The notes beneath the pieces are model-generated. The model had not been told where the DNA came from. It was given only the letters and a program-made list of their open reading frames with translations, and ran no database searches. From NCBI RefSeq assembly GCF_014656055.1, contig NZ_BNBR01000008.1, forward strand, positions 1 to 64,000: a stretch of 64,000 bases of DNA, written 5' to 3'. The DNA is from Streptomyces griseosporeus. GTDB taxonomy: Bacteria; Actinomycetota; Actinomycetes; Streptomycetales; Streptomycetaceae. Every line of letters starts with the position of its first letter. Positions within the stretch are counted from its first letter, which is position 1. Positions 38,691 to 47,365 of the stretch are shown piece by piece. The position numbers and the translations under genes are program-made.

Positions 38691-40472
38691 TCAGTACAGC
38701 GCCGGGGGCGCGTCGCAGTTGGTGTACGGCGGGCAGAACCAGCCGAGCGCCGTGTTGAGCAGCAGCAGCTCGTCCTCGCGGCCGTCGCCGTCGGGGCCGT
38801 ACACCGTCACGGCGTAGATGTTGCCGTCGGCGGCGACGAACCGCTCGTCGTACACGTGCCAGGTGCCGACGTCGGGCTCGCCCCTGATCCTGTCGGCCAG
38901 GTACTCAAGGCGTGAGCCGGTGAACTCGCCGTCGTCCAGGGTCTGCAGGCCGAGCGGGGTGAAGCCGGCCGCCTTGGGCGTGTCGTCCGACAGGAACAGC
39001 TCGAAGGAGGCCGCCGGCGACTCCTCCTGCACCTGGTAGACCTGGATGCGGTGGGCGCGGTCGGGGCTGCGGTAGTTGACCACGGCGATGCCGTACGAGG
39101 AGTCGACGGTGCTGCGCGACCAGCCCTTCGGTACGGCGATCCGGAACCCTTCTGCGTCGTCGCGCGCCTCGTAGCCCTCGGGGGGCGCGGACGGGCTCGG
39201 GGAGGCCTCTTCCGTGTACGGGTCGGTGGGCGCGTCGGTCGGCGTCCCGGTCGGCACCTCGGTGGGGCCGGGCGCGGCGGACGTACCGGCGGATGCCGGG
39301 CGGGCGTCCGGGGTGCCGTCGCCCTTCTTCCCGACGACCAGGGTCAGGACGAGGCTCACGGCGACACCGGCCGCGGCGGCGCCGACGACCACGGTCCACA
39401 GCACGCGCCGGTTCCACCGCCCGGCCTGTGCGGGCCGGCCGCCCGGGGCCTGCGGAGGCGCGGGCGGCCAGGATCCGTCACCGGCCCACCCGTGGGGGTT
39501 CCCGGTCCCACCGGTCCCCGCGGTCTCGGCCACGGACCAGCCCTGACCGGCGTCGGCCGCCGACCAGCCATGACCGCTGTCGGCCACCGGGCCGGAGCCG
39601 GAGCCGGGCCCGTGCCAGGCACTGACGGGCCCGGCACCGGGCCAGCCGGGGGTGCCGGGCCAGCCGGGCGAGCCGGGGGTGCCGGGCGAGGCGGGCGTGG
39701 TGCCGGGCGAGGCGATGGTGGGTTCGTACGCGACGCCTGCGCCCGCGGGCCCGGCCGGGGCATCAGGCACCGGTCCGGACGGGATTCCGGCCGCCGGCCC
39801 GGCCGACGCTCCGGCTGCAGGCCCGGCCGACGCTCCGGCTGCCGGCCCAGCCGCCGACCCGGCCGGGACACCGGGCACCGGTTCCGCCGAGGCTCCGGCT
39901 CCGGCCGCCCGTGAATCCGGGCGGGGCTGCGTCTCAGCGGGGGGCTGTGTCTCCGCCGGAGGCTGTGTCTCCGCCGAGGGCAGCTTCTCCGCCGGGGGCT
40001 CCGCCGACTCCGGCGGCGCCTGCGCCTCCGGGCGCGCTTCGGCCGAGGCCGCGGACGCATCCTCCGCCGACGCCCCGCCGACCGGCGCCTCGCGGTCCCG
40101 CACCGCATCCGCCGATGCCCTGTCGGTCGGCACCGCATCCGCAGGTGCCCCACCCGTCGACGCCCCGTCGGCCGATGCAACGTCGCCCACCGCGACGTCG
40201 TCCGGCACCGCGTCCGCCGGGGTCTCACCGGCTGGCCCACCACCGCTCGGCACCGCGTCCGCCGGTATCCCGCCGGCCGGCCCACCACCGCTCACCACCG
40301 CACCGCTCGCCCCCGCGTCCGCCGGTGCCTTCGCCGGTGCCTCGCCGCCCGGCGCCACCCCCGGCCGGGACGCGGGCGGCGGGGTCGGTGGGGTCGCCGT
40401 ATGGGTGGGCGGGGTGGTGGAGTCCTCCCAGCGCTGGGCGTCCTCGTTCCAGTACCGCTGTCCCCCGTGCAT
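38691..40472 (-). CDS. Membrane protein with long Pro/Ala/Gly-rich cytosolic region and exported C-terminal domain
   Basis: 593 residues. The N-terminus has a short 'RYWNEDAQRWEDSTTPP' motif that resembles the start of DUF2510-type tails. Residues about 20-350 are low-complexity Pro/Ala/Gly with repeats such as 'PSGGGPAG' and 'AGASAGPA', a single membrane helix follows ('RRVLWTVVVGAAAAGVAVSLVLTLVV'), then a Thr/Pro linker and an exported domain of about 160 residues ('GFRIAVPKGWSRSTVDSSYGIAVVNYRSP' ... 'WFCPPYTNCDAPPALY') with a Cys pair at its end. It has the same plan as the gene at 45212-46180, so they are likely paralogues. It is third in a row with the two genes sharing the STFAVGSHA motif. 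Function unknown. Confidence 0.85.
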   Translation of the reverse strand: MHGGQRYWNEDAQRWEDSTTPPTHTATPPTPPPASRPGVAPGGEAPAKAPADAGASGAVVSGGGPAGGIPADAVPSGGGPAGETPADAVPDDVAVGDVASADGASTGGAPADAVPTDRASADAVRDREAPVGGASAEDASAASAEARPEAQAPPESAEPPAEKLPSAETQPPAETQPPAETQPRPDSRAAGAGASAEPVPGVPAGSAAGPAAGASAGPAAGASAGPAAGIPSGPVPDAPAGPAGAGVAYEPTIASPGTTPASPGTPGSPGWPGTPGWPGAGPVSAWHGPGSGSGPVADSGHGWSAADAGQGWSVAETAGTGGTGNPHGWAGDGSWPPAPPQAPGGRPAQAGRWNRRVLWTVVVGAAAAGVAVSLVLTLVVGKKGDGTPDARPASAGTSAAPGPTEVPTGTPTDAPTDPYTEEASPSPSAPPEGYEARDDAEGFRIAVPKGWSRSTVDSSYGIAVVNYRSPDRAHRIQVYQVQEESPAASFELFLSDDTPKAAGFTPLGLQTLDDGEFTGSRLEYLADRIRGEPDVGTWHVYDERFVAADGNIYAVTVYGPDGDGREDELLLLNTALGWFCPPYTNCDAPPALY

Positions 40473-40486
40473 CGCCTCGCGTCCTC

Positions 40487-40846
40487 TCAGATTCCGAGCA
40501 GGCCGGCCAGCGCGCCCGCCGAGGCGAGGACGGCCGTCAGGGACTGGGCGTCGGCCAGGAGCTCCCGCAGGCGCTCCCGGCGGGTGGGAGTGGCTTGGCC
40601 GGTGCCGGTGATCTCGGCCTCGGTGTCGGCGAGCGCGGCGCCCAGCGCGGCCGTCTGCTCGCTGCCGTTCACCCGCTCCAGGTCGGCCCGCAGCTCGCGG
40701 ACCGCCTTCAGCAGCGCCTCGGTCTCCGCGTCGGGCCCTGCGCCCCCCGCGTTCTGGTGGTGGCTGACGGCCCGCGCGTGGCTGCCCACGGCGAACGTGC
40801 TGTGGGAGACGTCGCCGAAGCGGACGGTCGGTTCCTCACTTGCCAT
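40487..40846 (-). CDS. Small protein with N-terminal STFAVGSHA motif
   Basis: 119 residues. The N-terminal 30 residues hold 'FGDVSHSTFAVGSHARA' (STFAVGSHA at 16-24). The rest is helical: a charged segment 'ETEALLKAVRELRADLERVNGSEQTAALGAALADTEAEI' of coiled-coil character, then 'RERLRELLADAQSLTAVLASAGALAGLLGI', which resembles effector-associated or death-like adaptor helices and ends in a hydrophobic tail. The same nine-residue motif stands at the C-terminus of the upstream membrane protein (start here overlaps that gene by 11 bases). Shared short motifs at opposite termini of adjacent proteins suggest homotypic binding. Function not known. Confidence 0.85.
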   Translation of the reverse strand: MASEEPTVRFGDVSHSTFAVGSHARAVSHHQNAGGAGPDAETEALLKAVRELRADLERVNGSEQTAALGAALADTEAEITGTGQATPTRRERLRELLADAQSLTAVLASAGALAGLLGI

Positions 40847-42602
40847 CGCTGCCGGCTCCCTTCTGCGGCGCGGGGCCGCCCGTGACGGTCGAGGCGGTGG
40901 CGTGGCTGCCGACGGCGAAGGTGGAGCCCTCGACGCGGCCGATGTTCACGTCACCGTTGCTGATGTTGACGATCTTCTGGACGAACTCGCCGGTCTCGTA
41001 CCCGGATTCGGCGAGCGCGGCCCGCACCCCGTTCGCCACCCGGTCCTGGACGCTGCGCAGATAGCGGGCGACGTCCATCTCCTGGAACAGCGACCCGGCC
41101 GGCACCGAGCCCAGCTCGCGCACCGACAGCGCGGGCCCGTCGGGCAGCGCGCCGGCGTAGCCGCCGGTCAGCAGCCGCCACGCGTACACCAGGCCGCGGC
41201 CCAGCGAGGCCAGGGAGCGGCCCGCGGAGCCCGGCACCTGGGCGAGCGCGACGGCGCCCTTGCCGAGGGCGTTGTTGTTCCGGAAGCGGTGGGCCGTACG
41301 GTCGGCGTCCTTGAAGTCCTGCCGGACCGGCGTCAGCACGTGCGGGGCGATCTCCAGCATGAGCATGCGGCCCTGGGTGTGGATGCGCACGAAGACCGTG
41401 ACGACCAGCTCCTCCTCCCAGCCGCCGACGCGGATGCGCAGGAAGTGCCGCCGCTTCTCGCCGCCCTCCTCCACGGCCCGGGCCCGGTGCTCCTCGAAGG
41501 CCTCGGGGGTGTACGGCGCCTGCTCGCGGTGGAGCAGCCCCTCGGCGGGCAGGAACACGCACTCGTCGATCTCCAGCCAGCGCAGCCGGTCGCGGACGCC
41601 GGGCCCGGCGTGCTCGGCGGGGACGCGGAGCTGTGCGAGCAGCGGCCGGACCTTCTCCAGGACGGTGCGGTTGCCGAGCGGCTGCGGCTTCTTCAGCTCC
41701 TCCGGCTTCAGTTCGACGGCGAGCACCCAGGTGTCGTAGGCCGCGCCCGCCCCGCAGAACGGGCGCGCGTCGTGGTACATGATCAGCGGCGCGTGCTGTT
41801 CGGTGCGGATGCGCTGCTTCAGCCGCTGGAAGCGCTGGTTGTCGGCCTGTTCGGCGGGGTCGCTCGCGGCGTCCGGGAAGCGCTGCGGGGAGAGTTCGGC
41901 GGCCAGGGCGCGGGCGAACTGGCTGCGCCGGCCGTGCTCGCACAGCGCGATGAGCACCAGCACGGCGAGGGCGAGCCAGGCCTGCCAGGGCTTGACCAGG
42001 TCGGACACGTCGTCGAGGGCCGGCACGAACACGTCGCCCGGGCTGAGCGAGCCGGAGGAGCCGTAGTCGTAGTACGAGTCGTAGGAACCGTACGCGTACT
42101 CGTCGTCGGAGGCGCCGCCGAACGCGGCGACGATGGTGAAGACCAGCAGCGCCCCGAAGAACAGGCGGCCCCACCAGCGGACGAGGAAGGCGGGCACCAG
42201 GCGCCACAGGGGCGGTTCGGCGGCCCGGCCCCGGATCCAGGGGGCGACGGCGAGGGCCACGCTGGGCCACACGAACAGGCCGAGCAGGCCGCCGCTGATG
42301 CCGAGGCCGACGATCCACAGGCCGATGACCGCCGCCGACCACAGCAGTTCCTGGCGGCGGGCGCGCAGCGCGTGGGCGAGGACCCGGGCGGCGTCGAAGC
42401 CGAGCGAGGGCGCCACGATCCGCTGTTCGTTCAGGTGCAGTTCCTCGATGACCCGGTCACGGTATCCGGAATCGAGATAGGTGCCCGCGCACAGCAGCCG
42501 GGTCGCCTCGCTGGCGTACGGCGGTGTGGTGGGCGGTGTCGGCGGTGCCGCCCCTGCGGGCGTCGCCGGTGGTGGTTGCTGCGGCACGTAGGCGGTGCTC
42601 AC
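40836..42602 (-). CDS. Multi-pass membrane protein with C-terminal STFAVGSHA motif
   Basis: 588 residues. A Pro-rich start, a short helical segment, then four hydrophobic helices (about 90-110, 112-125, 148-162 and 210-230) with an acidic Tyr/Ser loop 'DDEYAYGSYDSYYDYGSSGS' between the third and fourth. A soluble cytosolic part of about 300 residues follows, with no motif I recognise ('PLIMYHDARPFCGAGAAYDTWVLAVELKPEEL', 'RIRVGGWEEELVVTVFVRIHTQGRMLMLEIAPHVLTP'), then helix 'FVQKIVNISNG' and the tail 'VNIGRVEGSTFAVGSHATA' (motif at 560-568). Starts at GTG or ATG near 42602 and overlaps the small protein by 11 bases. Possibly a membrane sensor whose tail recruits the small partner. Function unknown. 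Confidence 0.85.
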   Translation of the reverse strand: MSTAYVPQQPPPATPAGAAPPTPPTTPPYASEATRLLCAGTYLDSGYRDRVIEELHLNEQRIVAPSLGFDAARVLAHALRARRQELLWSAAVIGLWIVGLGISGGLLGLFVWPSVALAVAPWIRGRAAEPPLWRLVPAFLVRWWGRLFFGALLVFTIVAAFGGASDDEYAYGSYDSYYDYGSSGSLSPGDVFVPALDDVSDLVKPWQAWLALAVLVLIALCEHGRRSQFARALAAELSPQRFPDAASDPAEQADNQRFQRLKQRIRTEQHAPLIMYHDARPFCGAGAAYDTWVLAVELKPEELKKPQPLGNRTVLEKVRPLLAQLRVPAEHAGPGVRDRLRWLEIDECVFLPAEGLLHREQAPYTPEAFEEHRARAVEEGGEKRRHFLRIRVGGWEEELVVTVFVRIHTQGRMLMLEIAPHVLTPVRQDFKDADRTAHRFRNNNALGKGAVALAQVPGSAGRSLASLGRGLVYAWRLLTGGYAGALPDGPALSVRELGSVPAGSLFQEMDVARYLRSVQDRVANGVRAALAESGYETGEFVQKIVNISNGDVNIGRVEGSTFAVGSHATASTVTGGPAPQKGAGSDGK

Positions 42603-42656
42603 GCCACTCCCCCGATGCGTGGGAAAACAGAGGGCCGACGGCAGGTCGGCAAACGA

Positions 42657-43610
42657 TCAGCATAGAGGGGCAGTTGGTGCGGTGGAAGCGGAATGCGGCG
42701 CCGTGAGGACGTCCCGGACCGCGCCGCGCAGCCAGGCGTGCGCCGGGTCGGCGTCGTGGCGCGGGTGCCAGGCGAGGCCCAGGCACAGCGGCGGCAGGTG
42801 CAGCGGCACGTCGAAGGTGACCAGGCCCAGGGCGCGGGCGAGGGGCAGGCCCCAGGAGGAGATCAGGCCCACGAGGTCGGTCTCGCGCAGGACGAACAGT
42901 GAGGCCGGGAAGGTGCTGACGCTGCCCACCACCCGCCGGGCCAGGCCCAGTCCGGCGAGCGCGGCGTCGACGGGCCCGTGCAGCCGGCCGCGCCGGGAGA
43001 CGCACAGGTGGTCGGCGTCCGCGAACCGCTCGGGGGTCAACTCGCCGTCCAGCAACGGGTGTCCCGCCCGTACGACGCCGACCATGCGGTCCTCGCCCAG
43101 GTCCTCCCGGCGCACCTCGGGCGCCACCGTGTCCAGGACGCCCACCTCCAGGTCGGCGGTGCCGTCGCGCAGGAACGGCGCGTCGCCGAGGGCCTCGCCG
43201 AGGAAGCGGATGCGGATGCCGGGGGCCTCGGCGGCGGCCCGGGCGTACAGGGCGGGGCCGTGGGAGGCGGCGACGGCGTCGTGGCCGAGGATCGTGAAGG
43301 TGCGGCGGACCGTGCCGAGGTCGGTGTCGGCGGGTGCGAACAGGGCGCGGGCCCGCTCCACGACCGCGCTCACCTCGGCGCGTACGGCGAGGGCGCGCGG
43401 GGTCGGCACCATCCGGCGACCGGCCCGCACCAGCACCGGGTCGCCGAGCGCCTTGCGGATCCGGCCGAGGGTGCGGCTCATCGCGGGCTCGGACAGGTGC
43501 AGCCGGCGGGCGGCGCCCTGCACGCTCTGCTCCTCCAGCAGGACGTCGAGGGCGAGCAGCAGGTTCAGGTCGATGCCGGGGACGGGACCGGCGGCCATGG
43601 ATTGCGTCAT
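42657..43610 (-). CDS. LysR family transcriptional regulator
   Basis: 317 residues. Winged helix at the N-terminus: 'DLNLLLALDVLLEEQSVQGAARRLHLSEPAMSRTLGRIRKALGDPVLVRAGRRMVPT', then a two-lobed effector domain starting 'FTILGHDAVAASHGPALYARAAAEAPGIRIRFLGEA'. ATG at 43610 has AGGAG 10 bases upstream; a TTG six bases earlier (43616) is possible. It is divergent from an MFS drug exporter across a 13-bp palindrome, so it probably activates that pump in response to an unknown ligand. Confidence 0.93.
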   Translation of the reverse strand: MTQSMAAGPVPGIDLNLLLALDVLLEEQSVQGAARRLHLSEPAMSRTLGRIRKALGDPVLVRAGRRMVPTPRALAVRAEVSAVVERARALFAPADTDLGTVRRTFTILGHDAVAASHGPALYARAAAEAPGIRIRFLGEALGDAPFLRDGTADLEVGVLDTVAPEVRREDLGEDRMVGVVRAGHPLLDGELTPERFADADHLCVSRRGRLHGPVDAALAGLGLARRVVGSVSTFPASLFVLRETDLVGLISSWGLPLARALGLVTFDVPLHLPPLCLGLAWHPRHDADPAHAWLRGAVRDVLTAPHSASTAPTAPLC

Positions 43611-43624
43611 GCGCAACTGTCTCC

Positions 43625-43637
43625 TGCAAAGGTTGCA
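43625..43637. promoter_or_regulatory. LysR-box-like palindrome between LysR and MFS genes
   Basis: TGCAA-AGG-TTGCA is a perfect 5-bp inverted repeat with 3-bp centre, of the T-N11-A form typical of LysR-type binding sites. It lies 14 bases upstream of the LysR start and about 70 bp before the MFS start. Confidence 0.65.
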
Positions 43638-43708
43638 CTGGAGGTAAGGACGCGGCCGAGCCTACGGTGACAGGGCATCCCCACCACCCACCAACTCCGG
43701 GAGGAGCC

Positions 43709-45199
43709 TTGCCCTCGCCTGCCCCGACGCCCGTCCTGACCCGTCCGGTGGTGCTCGTGCTGTGCGCCTGTGTGCTCGTCGCGCAGAGCATGGTCGCCGC
43801 CGTCAACCTGCTCATCCCGCAGCTGGCCGCGTCCTCGCCGCACCCCTCGCACACCCAGCTGCTGTGGACCGTCGACGCCTACGTCATCGTCTTCGCCGGC
43901 CTCCTCGTCCCCGCGGGCGCGCTCGGCGACCGGTACGGCCGCAAGGGGGCCCTGCTAGCCGGGCTCGCGCTGTTCGCCGCGGGCGCCGCCACCAGCGCTC
44001 TCGCCCCGCAGCCCGCGCTGCTCATCGCCGGGCGGGGCGTCTCCGGGGCCGGCGCGGCCCTCATCATGCCCGCGACCATGTCGGTCATGGTCCAGCTGGC
44101 CGGGCCCGAGCGCCGGGCGCGGGCCATGGCCTCCTGGACGCTGGCGATCGGCCTGGGCGGCCTGGCCGGCAACCTCGGCGGCGGCCTGGCAGGGCAGTTC
44201 CTGAGCTGGCGCGCGCTGTTCGCGCTCATGCTCCCGCTCTCCGCGCTGCTCGCCCTCGCCGTGGCGGTCACGGTGCCGCGTACCGCCCGCTCCCCGCACA
44301 GCAACCTCGACCCGCTGGGCACCGTCCTGCTGACCGGCGGTCTGGTCGCCGTCCTGTTCGGCATCATCGAGGGCCCGGAGCACGGCTGGACCTCGCCGGA
44401 CATCCTCACGGCCTTCGCTGCGGGCGGGCTGCTCGTCGCCGCCTTCACCGGGCACGCCCTGCGCTCGCGCACCGCGCTGTTCGACCCGCGGGTGTTCGCC
44501 GCGCCCCGGCTGCGCGCGGTCACCCTCGGCATGGCGACCGGCTTCTTCGGCCTGTTCGCCCTCTTCTACGTCAACTCCCAGTACCTGCAAGGAGTCAAGG
44601 GCTACGGCGCCGCCCTGACCGGCGTCGCGATCACCCCGCTCGTCGCCGGGATGACCCTGGTGCCGAGGCTGGCGGCGCGCTGGGCGCCGTACCCGCGGCC
44701 GGTGATCGGCGGCGGTCTGGCCCTCATCGGACTCGGCCTGCTGGGCGTGTCCACGGCGGACGCGGGCACGCCGTACCCGCTGTACGCGTGCTGGCTGCTG
44801 GTCATCTCGGCCGGCATGGGGCTGTCGATGCCCGCGCTGACGCTCGGCGTCGTCACCTCGCTGCCGCCGCACCAGGCCGGCCTGGGCTCCGGCCTCGGCA
44901 CCTCCGCCCGCGAACTGGGCGCGGCCCTCGGCGTCGCCGTCACCGGCACGATCCTGTCCGCCCACCCCGACCTCACCCACGGCATGGGCCCGGCCCTGCG
45001 CACGGTCGCCGTGGTGGTCCTGGCGGCGACGGTGGTCGTGGTGACGGGGCACGGGGGCGCGGGGAAAGGGACGGCGACGGCGACGGCACGTACGGCGGAC
45101 ACGGCGAGGACGGCGGCACCGGGTGCGATGGGCGCGCCGGACGGGACGGGGCCGACCGCCGCCGGGAAGGCGGGGCGCCGGCGGACGCCGACCGCCTGA
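43709..45199 (+). CDS. MFS drug exporter, DHA2 (EmrB/QacA) type
   Basis: 496 residues with 14 predicted helices. Motif A is 'GALGDRYGRKGALLAGLALFA' after helix 2, with an early 'LLWTVDAYVIVFAGLLVPAG' (motif D1) and 'AGRGVSGAGAALIMPATMSVMVQL' (motif B/C region), typical of 14-TM proton-driven drug antiporters. The last 60 residues are a Gly/Thr/Ala-rich cytosolic tail. TTG start at 43709 with GGGAGGAG just upstream; the longer frame runs antisense through the LysR gene. Likely controlled by the divergent LysR regulator. Substrate unknown. Confidence 0.9.
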   Translation: MPSPAPTPVLTRPVVLVLCACVLVAQSMVAAVNLLIPQLAASSPHPSHTQLLWTVDAYVIVFAGLLVPAGALGDRYGRKGALLAGLALFAAGAATSALAPQPALLIAGRGVSGAGAALIMPATMSVMVQLAGPERRARAMASWTLAIGLGGLAGNLGGGLAGQFLSWRALFALMLPLSALLALAVAVTVPRTARSPHSNLDPLGTVLLTGGLVAVLFGIIEGPEHGWTSPDILTAFAAGGLLVAAFTGHALRSRTALFDPRVFAAPRLRAVTLGMATGFFGLFALFYVNSQYLQGVKGYGAALTGVAITPLVAGMTLVPRLAARWAPYPRPVIGGGLALIGLGLLGVSTADAGTPYPLYACWLLVISAGMGLSMPALTLGVVTSLPPHQAGLGSGLGTSARELGAALGVAVTGTILSAHPDLTHGMGPALRTVAVVVLAATVVVVTGHGGAGKGTATATARTADTARTAAPGAMGAPDGTGPTAAGKAGRRRTPTA

Positions 45200-45211
45200 C
45201 GTGCCGTCGGC

Positions 45212-46180
45212 TCAGCTCGCGCACTCCGCCGCGTCCTGCGGGCAGAACGACGCCAGGGCCGCCGTCAGCGGTGCGCGGACGCGGGCGAGGGGGACGTCCT
45301 CCGGACCGGCCGCGCGGATCGCGTACAGGGTGCCGTCGGCGGCCCGGAAGCGGTGGTCGATCACCTGGCGGGCGCCCTTGTCCGCGTCGTCGTAGCGGTA
45401 GGTCAGCTCCGCCCAGCCGGCGCCCGTCGCCCGGTCCAGGGGGCGGTAGCCGGGCTGGGCGGAGAAGCCGTAGCCGGGGTCGTTCTCCGCGAGGTCGAGC
45501 GAGTCGGCCGGGGTCGGCTCGGAGAGGGCGAAGATCTGCAACTGGCGCCCGTCGCCCGGGGAGTCGTAGAACACCACCGGCGCCTTCTCCCCCTGCTTCT
45601 GCCGCCGGGTCCAGCCCTCGGGCACGTCGAGGGCGTAGCCGACGGGGTCCTGGGCGTGGCGGTAGCCGGACCGCCGGGACGGTGACGGCGACTGTGACGG
45701 CGATGTCGGAGGGACCGGCGGGGTGGCGGCGCGCGGGGAGGCCGACGGGGTGGCGGGGGTGGGCGCGGCGGCCGTCGCCGGTGTGTCGTCCCTGGTCAGG
45801 TACCAGGCGCCGCCGCCCGCGCCGACCCCGAGGACGGCGGCGACGGCGAGCGCGGTGAGCAGGCCACGGGTGTGGCTGCGGCCCACCGGCCCGGAGGGCG
45901 GTGGGGACGGGGGGAGCGGCGGCGGTGTCCAGGCCGCCGGGTACACCCCGCCGACCTGCGTCTCGGCGGAGGCCCAGGCCGGCGGGTCCGGTTGGCCCGT
46001 CTGCCACGCCGCCCGGCCGCTCTCCTCGCTCGGCCCGTGAGCCGGGCCGGAGCCTCCGGCGCCGTAACCGCCGTAACCGCCGTGCCCGCCGTGACCGCCG
46101 TGGCCGTCGCGTCCCTCGCCTCCGTCGTGCCTGTCGTGTCTGTCGTGTCCGTCGTGTGCGCCCCAGCCGCTCATCGCCAT
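45212..46180 (-). CDS. Membrane-anchored protein with His/Gly-rich N-terminus
   Basis: 322 residues. The first 45 residues are His/Asp/Gly-rich ('HDRHDRHDGGEGRDGHGGHGG'-type), which could bind metal. A Pro-rich linker, one membrane helix ('GLLTALAVAAVLGVGAGGGAWYL'), a Ser/Pro linker and an exported domain of about 150 residues follow ('VGYALDVPEGWTRRQKQGEKAPVVFYDSP' ... 'SFCPQDAAECAS'), ending with a Cys pair. This exported domain parallels that of the 38691-40472 protein, so they are probably paralogues. The start may be at the first or second Met (46180 or 46174). Function unknown. Confidence 0.85.
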   Translation of the reverse strand: MAMSGWGAHDGHDRHDRHDGGEGRDGHGGHGGHGGYGGYGAGGSGPAHGPSEESGRAAWQTGQPDPPAWASAETQVGGVYPAAWTPPPLPPSPPPSGPVGRSHTRGLLTALAVAAVLGVGAGGGAWYLTRDDTPATAAAPTPATPSASPRAATPPVPPTSPSQSPSPSRRSGYRHAQDPVGYALDVPEGWTRRQKQGEKAPVVFYDSPGDGRQLQIFALSEPTPADSLDLAENDPGYGFSAQPGYRPLDRATGAGWAELTYRYDDADKGARQVIDHRFRAADGTLYAIRAAGPEDVPLARVRAPLTAALASFCPQDAAECAS

Positions 46181-46240
46181 CGCGAGCCCCCCGGAATCAC
46201 CCCGATCACCCCTGCACGGGACACTTCGACGGTAGCGGCG

Positions 46241-46288
46241 AAAACGGCCACGGGCCCCGTTCCGGAAGAAACCGGAACGGGGCCCGTG
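46241..46288 (-). terminator. Intrinsic terminator after mdh
   Basis: CACGGGCCCCGTTCCGG (46249-46265) and CCGGAACGGGGCCCGTG (46272-46288) form a perfect 17-bp stem with a 6-base loop. On the minus strand the stem is followed by GCCGTTTTCGCC (the AAAA at 46241-46244). It lies 28 bases past the mdh stop and is the strongest terminator in the window. Confidence 0.9.
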
Positions 46289-46315
46289 CAGCCTCGTGAC
46301 GAACCGCGGGGTGCG

Positions 46316-47305
46316 TCAGATCAGGCCGAGGGAACGGACCGCCTCGCGCTCCTCCGACAGCTCCTGGACGGAGGCGTCGATGCGGGTGCGGGAGAACTCG
46401 TTGATGTCCAGGCCCTGGACGATCTCGTACTGGCCGTCCTTGGTGGTGACCGGGAAGGAGGAGATCAGGCCCTCCGGCACACCGTAGGAACCGTCGGACG
46501 GGACGGCCATGGAGGTCCAGTCGCCCTCGGCGGTGCCGTTGACCCACGTGTACACGTGGTCGATGGCGGCGTTGGCGGCCGACGCGGCCGACGAGGCGCC
46601 GCGGGCCTCGATGATGGCGGCGCCGCGCTTGGCGACGGTCGGGATGAAGTCCTCGGCCAGCCACTTCTCGTCGTTGACGACCTCGGCCGCCGACTTGCCG
46701 CCGATCCGGGCGTTGAAGATGTCCGGGTACTGGGTGGCGGAGTGGTTGCCCCAGATGGTCAGGCGGGAGATGTCGGAGACGGTGACGCCGGCCTTCTTCG
46801 CGAGCTGGGTCAGCGCGCGGTTGTGGTCGAGGCGGGTCATCGCGGTGAAGCGCTCGGCCGGTACGTCCGGCGCGGCGGCCTGCGCGATGAGCGCGTTGGT
46901 GTTGGCCGGGTTGCCGACGACGAGGACCTTGACGTCGTCCGCGGCGTGGTCGTTGATGGCCTTGCCCTGCGGCTTGAAGATGCCGCCGTTGGCCTCCAGC
47001 AGGTCACCGCGCTCCATGCCCTTGGTGCGGGGGCGGGCGCCGACGAGGAGGGCGACGTTGGTGCCGTCGAAGGCGACGTTCGGGTCGTCGGTGATGTCGA
47101 TGCCCTGGAGCAGGGGGAACGCGCAGTCGTCCAGCTCCATCGCGGTGCCCTCGGCGGCCTTCAGGGCCGGGGTGATCTCCAGGAGGCGCAGCTTGACCGG
47201 CACGTCCGCGCCGAGCAGCTGGCCGGAGGCGATGCGGAAGAGCAGGGCGTAACCGATCTGGCCGGCCGCGCCGGTGACGGTGACGTTCACGGGAGTGCGG
47301 GTCAT
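46316..47305 (-). CDS. mdh: Malate dehydrogenase
   Basis: 329 residues. NAD motif 'VTVTGAAGQIGYALLFRIASGQLLG', 'VVGNPANTNALIA', catalytic His in 'IWGNHSATQYPD' and the Asp partner in 'MTRLDHNRALTQLA'. The GAAGQIGY form and length fit the MDH type related to cytosolic eukaryotic MDH. It interconverts malate and oxaloacetate in the TCA cycle; sucCD in this window encode another TCA step. GGAG lies 6 bases before the ATG at 47305. Monocistronic, closed by the perfect terminator at 46241-46288. A possible operator and -35 (TTGACG) lie about 70 bp upstream. Confidence 0.97.
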   Translation of the reverse strand: MTRTPVNVTVTGAAGQIGYALLFRIASGQLLGADVPVKLRLLEITPALKAAEGTAMELDDCAFPLLQGIDITDDPNVAFDGTNVALLVGARPRTKGMERGDLLEANGGIFKPQGKAINDHAADDVKVLVVGNPANTNALIAQAAAPDVPAERFTAMTRLDHNRALTQLAKKAGVTVSDISRLTIWGNHSATQYPDIFNARIGGKSAAEVVNDEKWLAEDFIPTVAKRGAAIIEARGASSAASAANAAIDHVYTWVNGTAEGDWTSMAVPSDGSYGVPEGLISSFPVTTKDGQYEIVQGLDINEFSRTRIDASVQELSEEREAVRSLGLI

Positions 47306-47365
47306 GGCGTTCTCCGTATGACAGCTGGCGGTGGGGCGTCCCTGCCCCGGGGGTTCGGATGATCG

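Noticed and set aside
41260..41739. Plus-strand open frame antisense to the STFAVGSHA membrane protein
   Set aside because: Ser/Arg/Thr-rich translation typical of antisense frames; no homologous feature seen.
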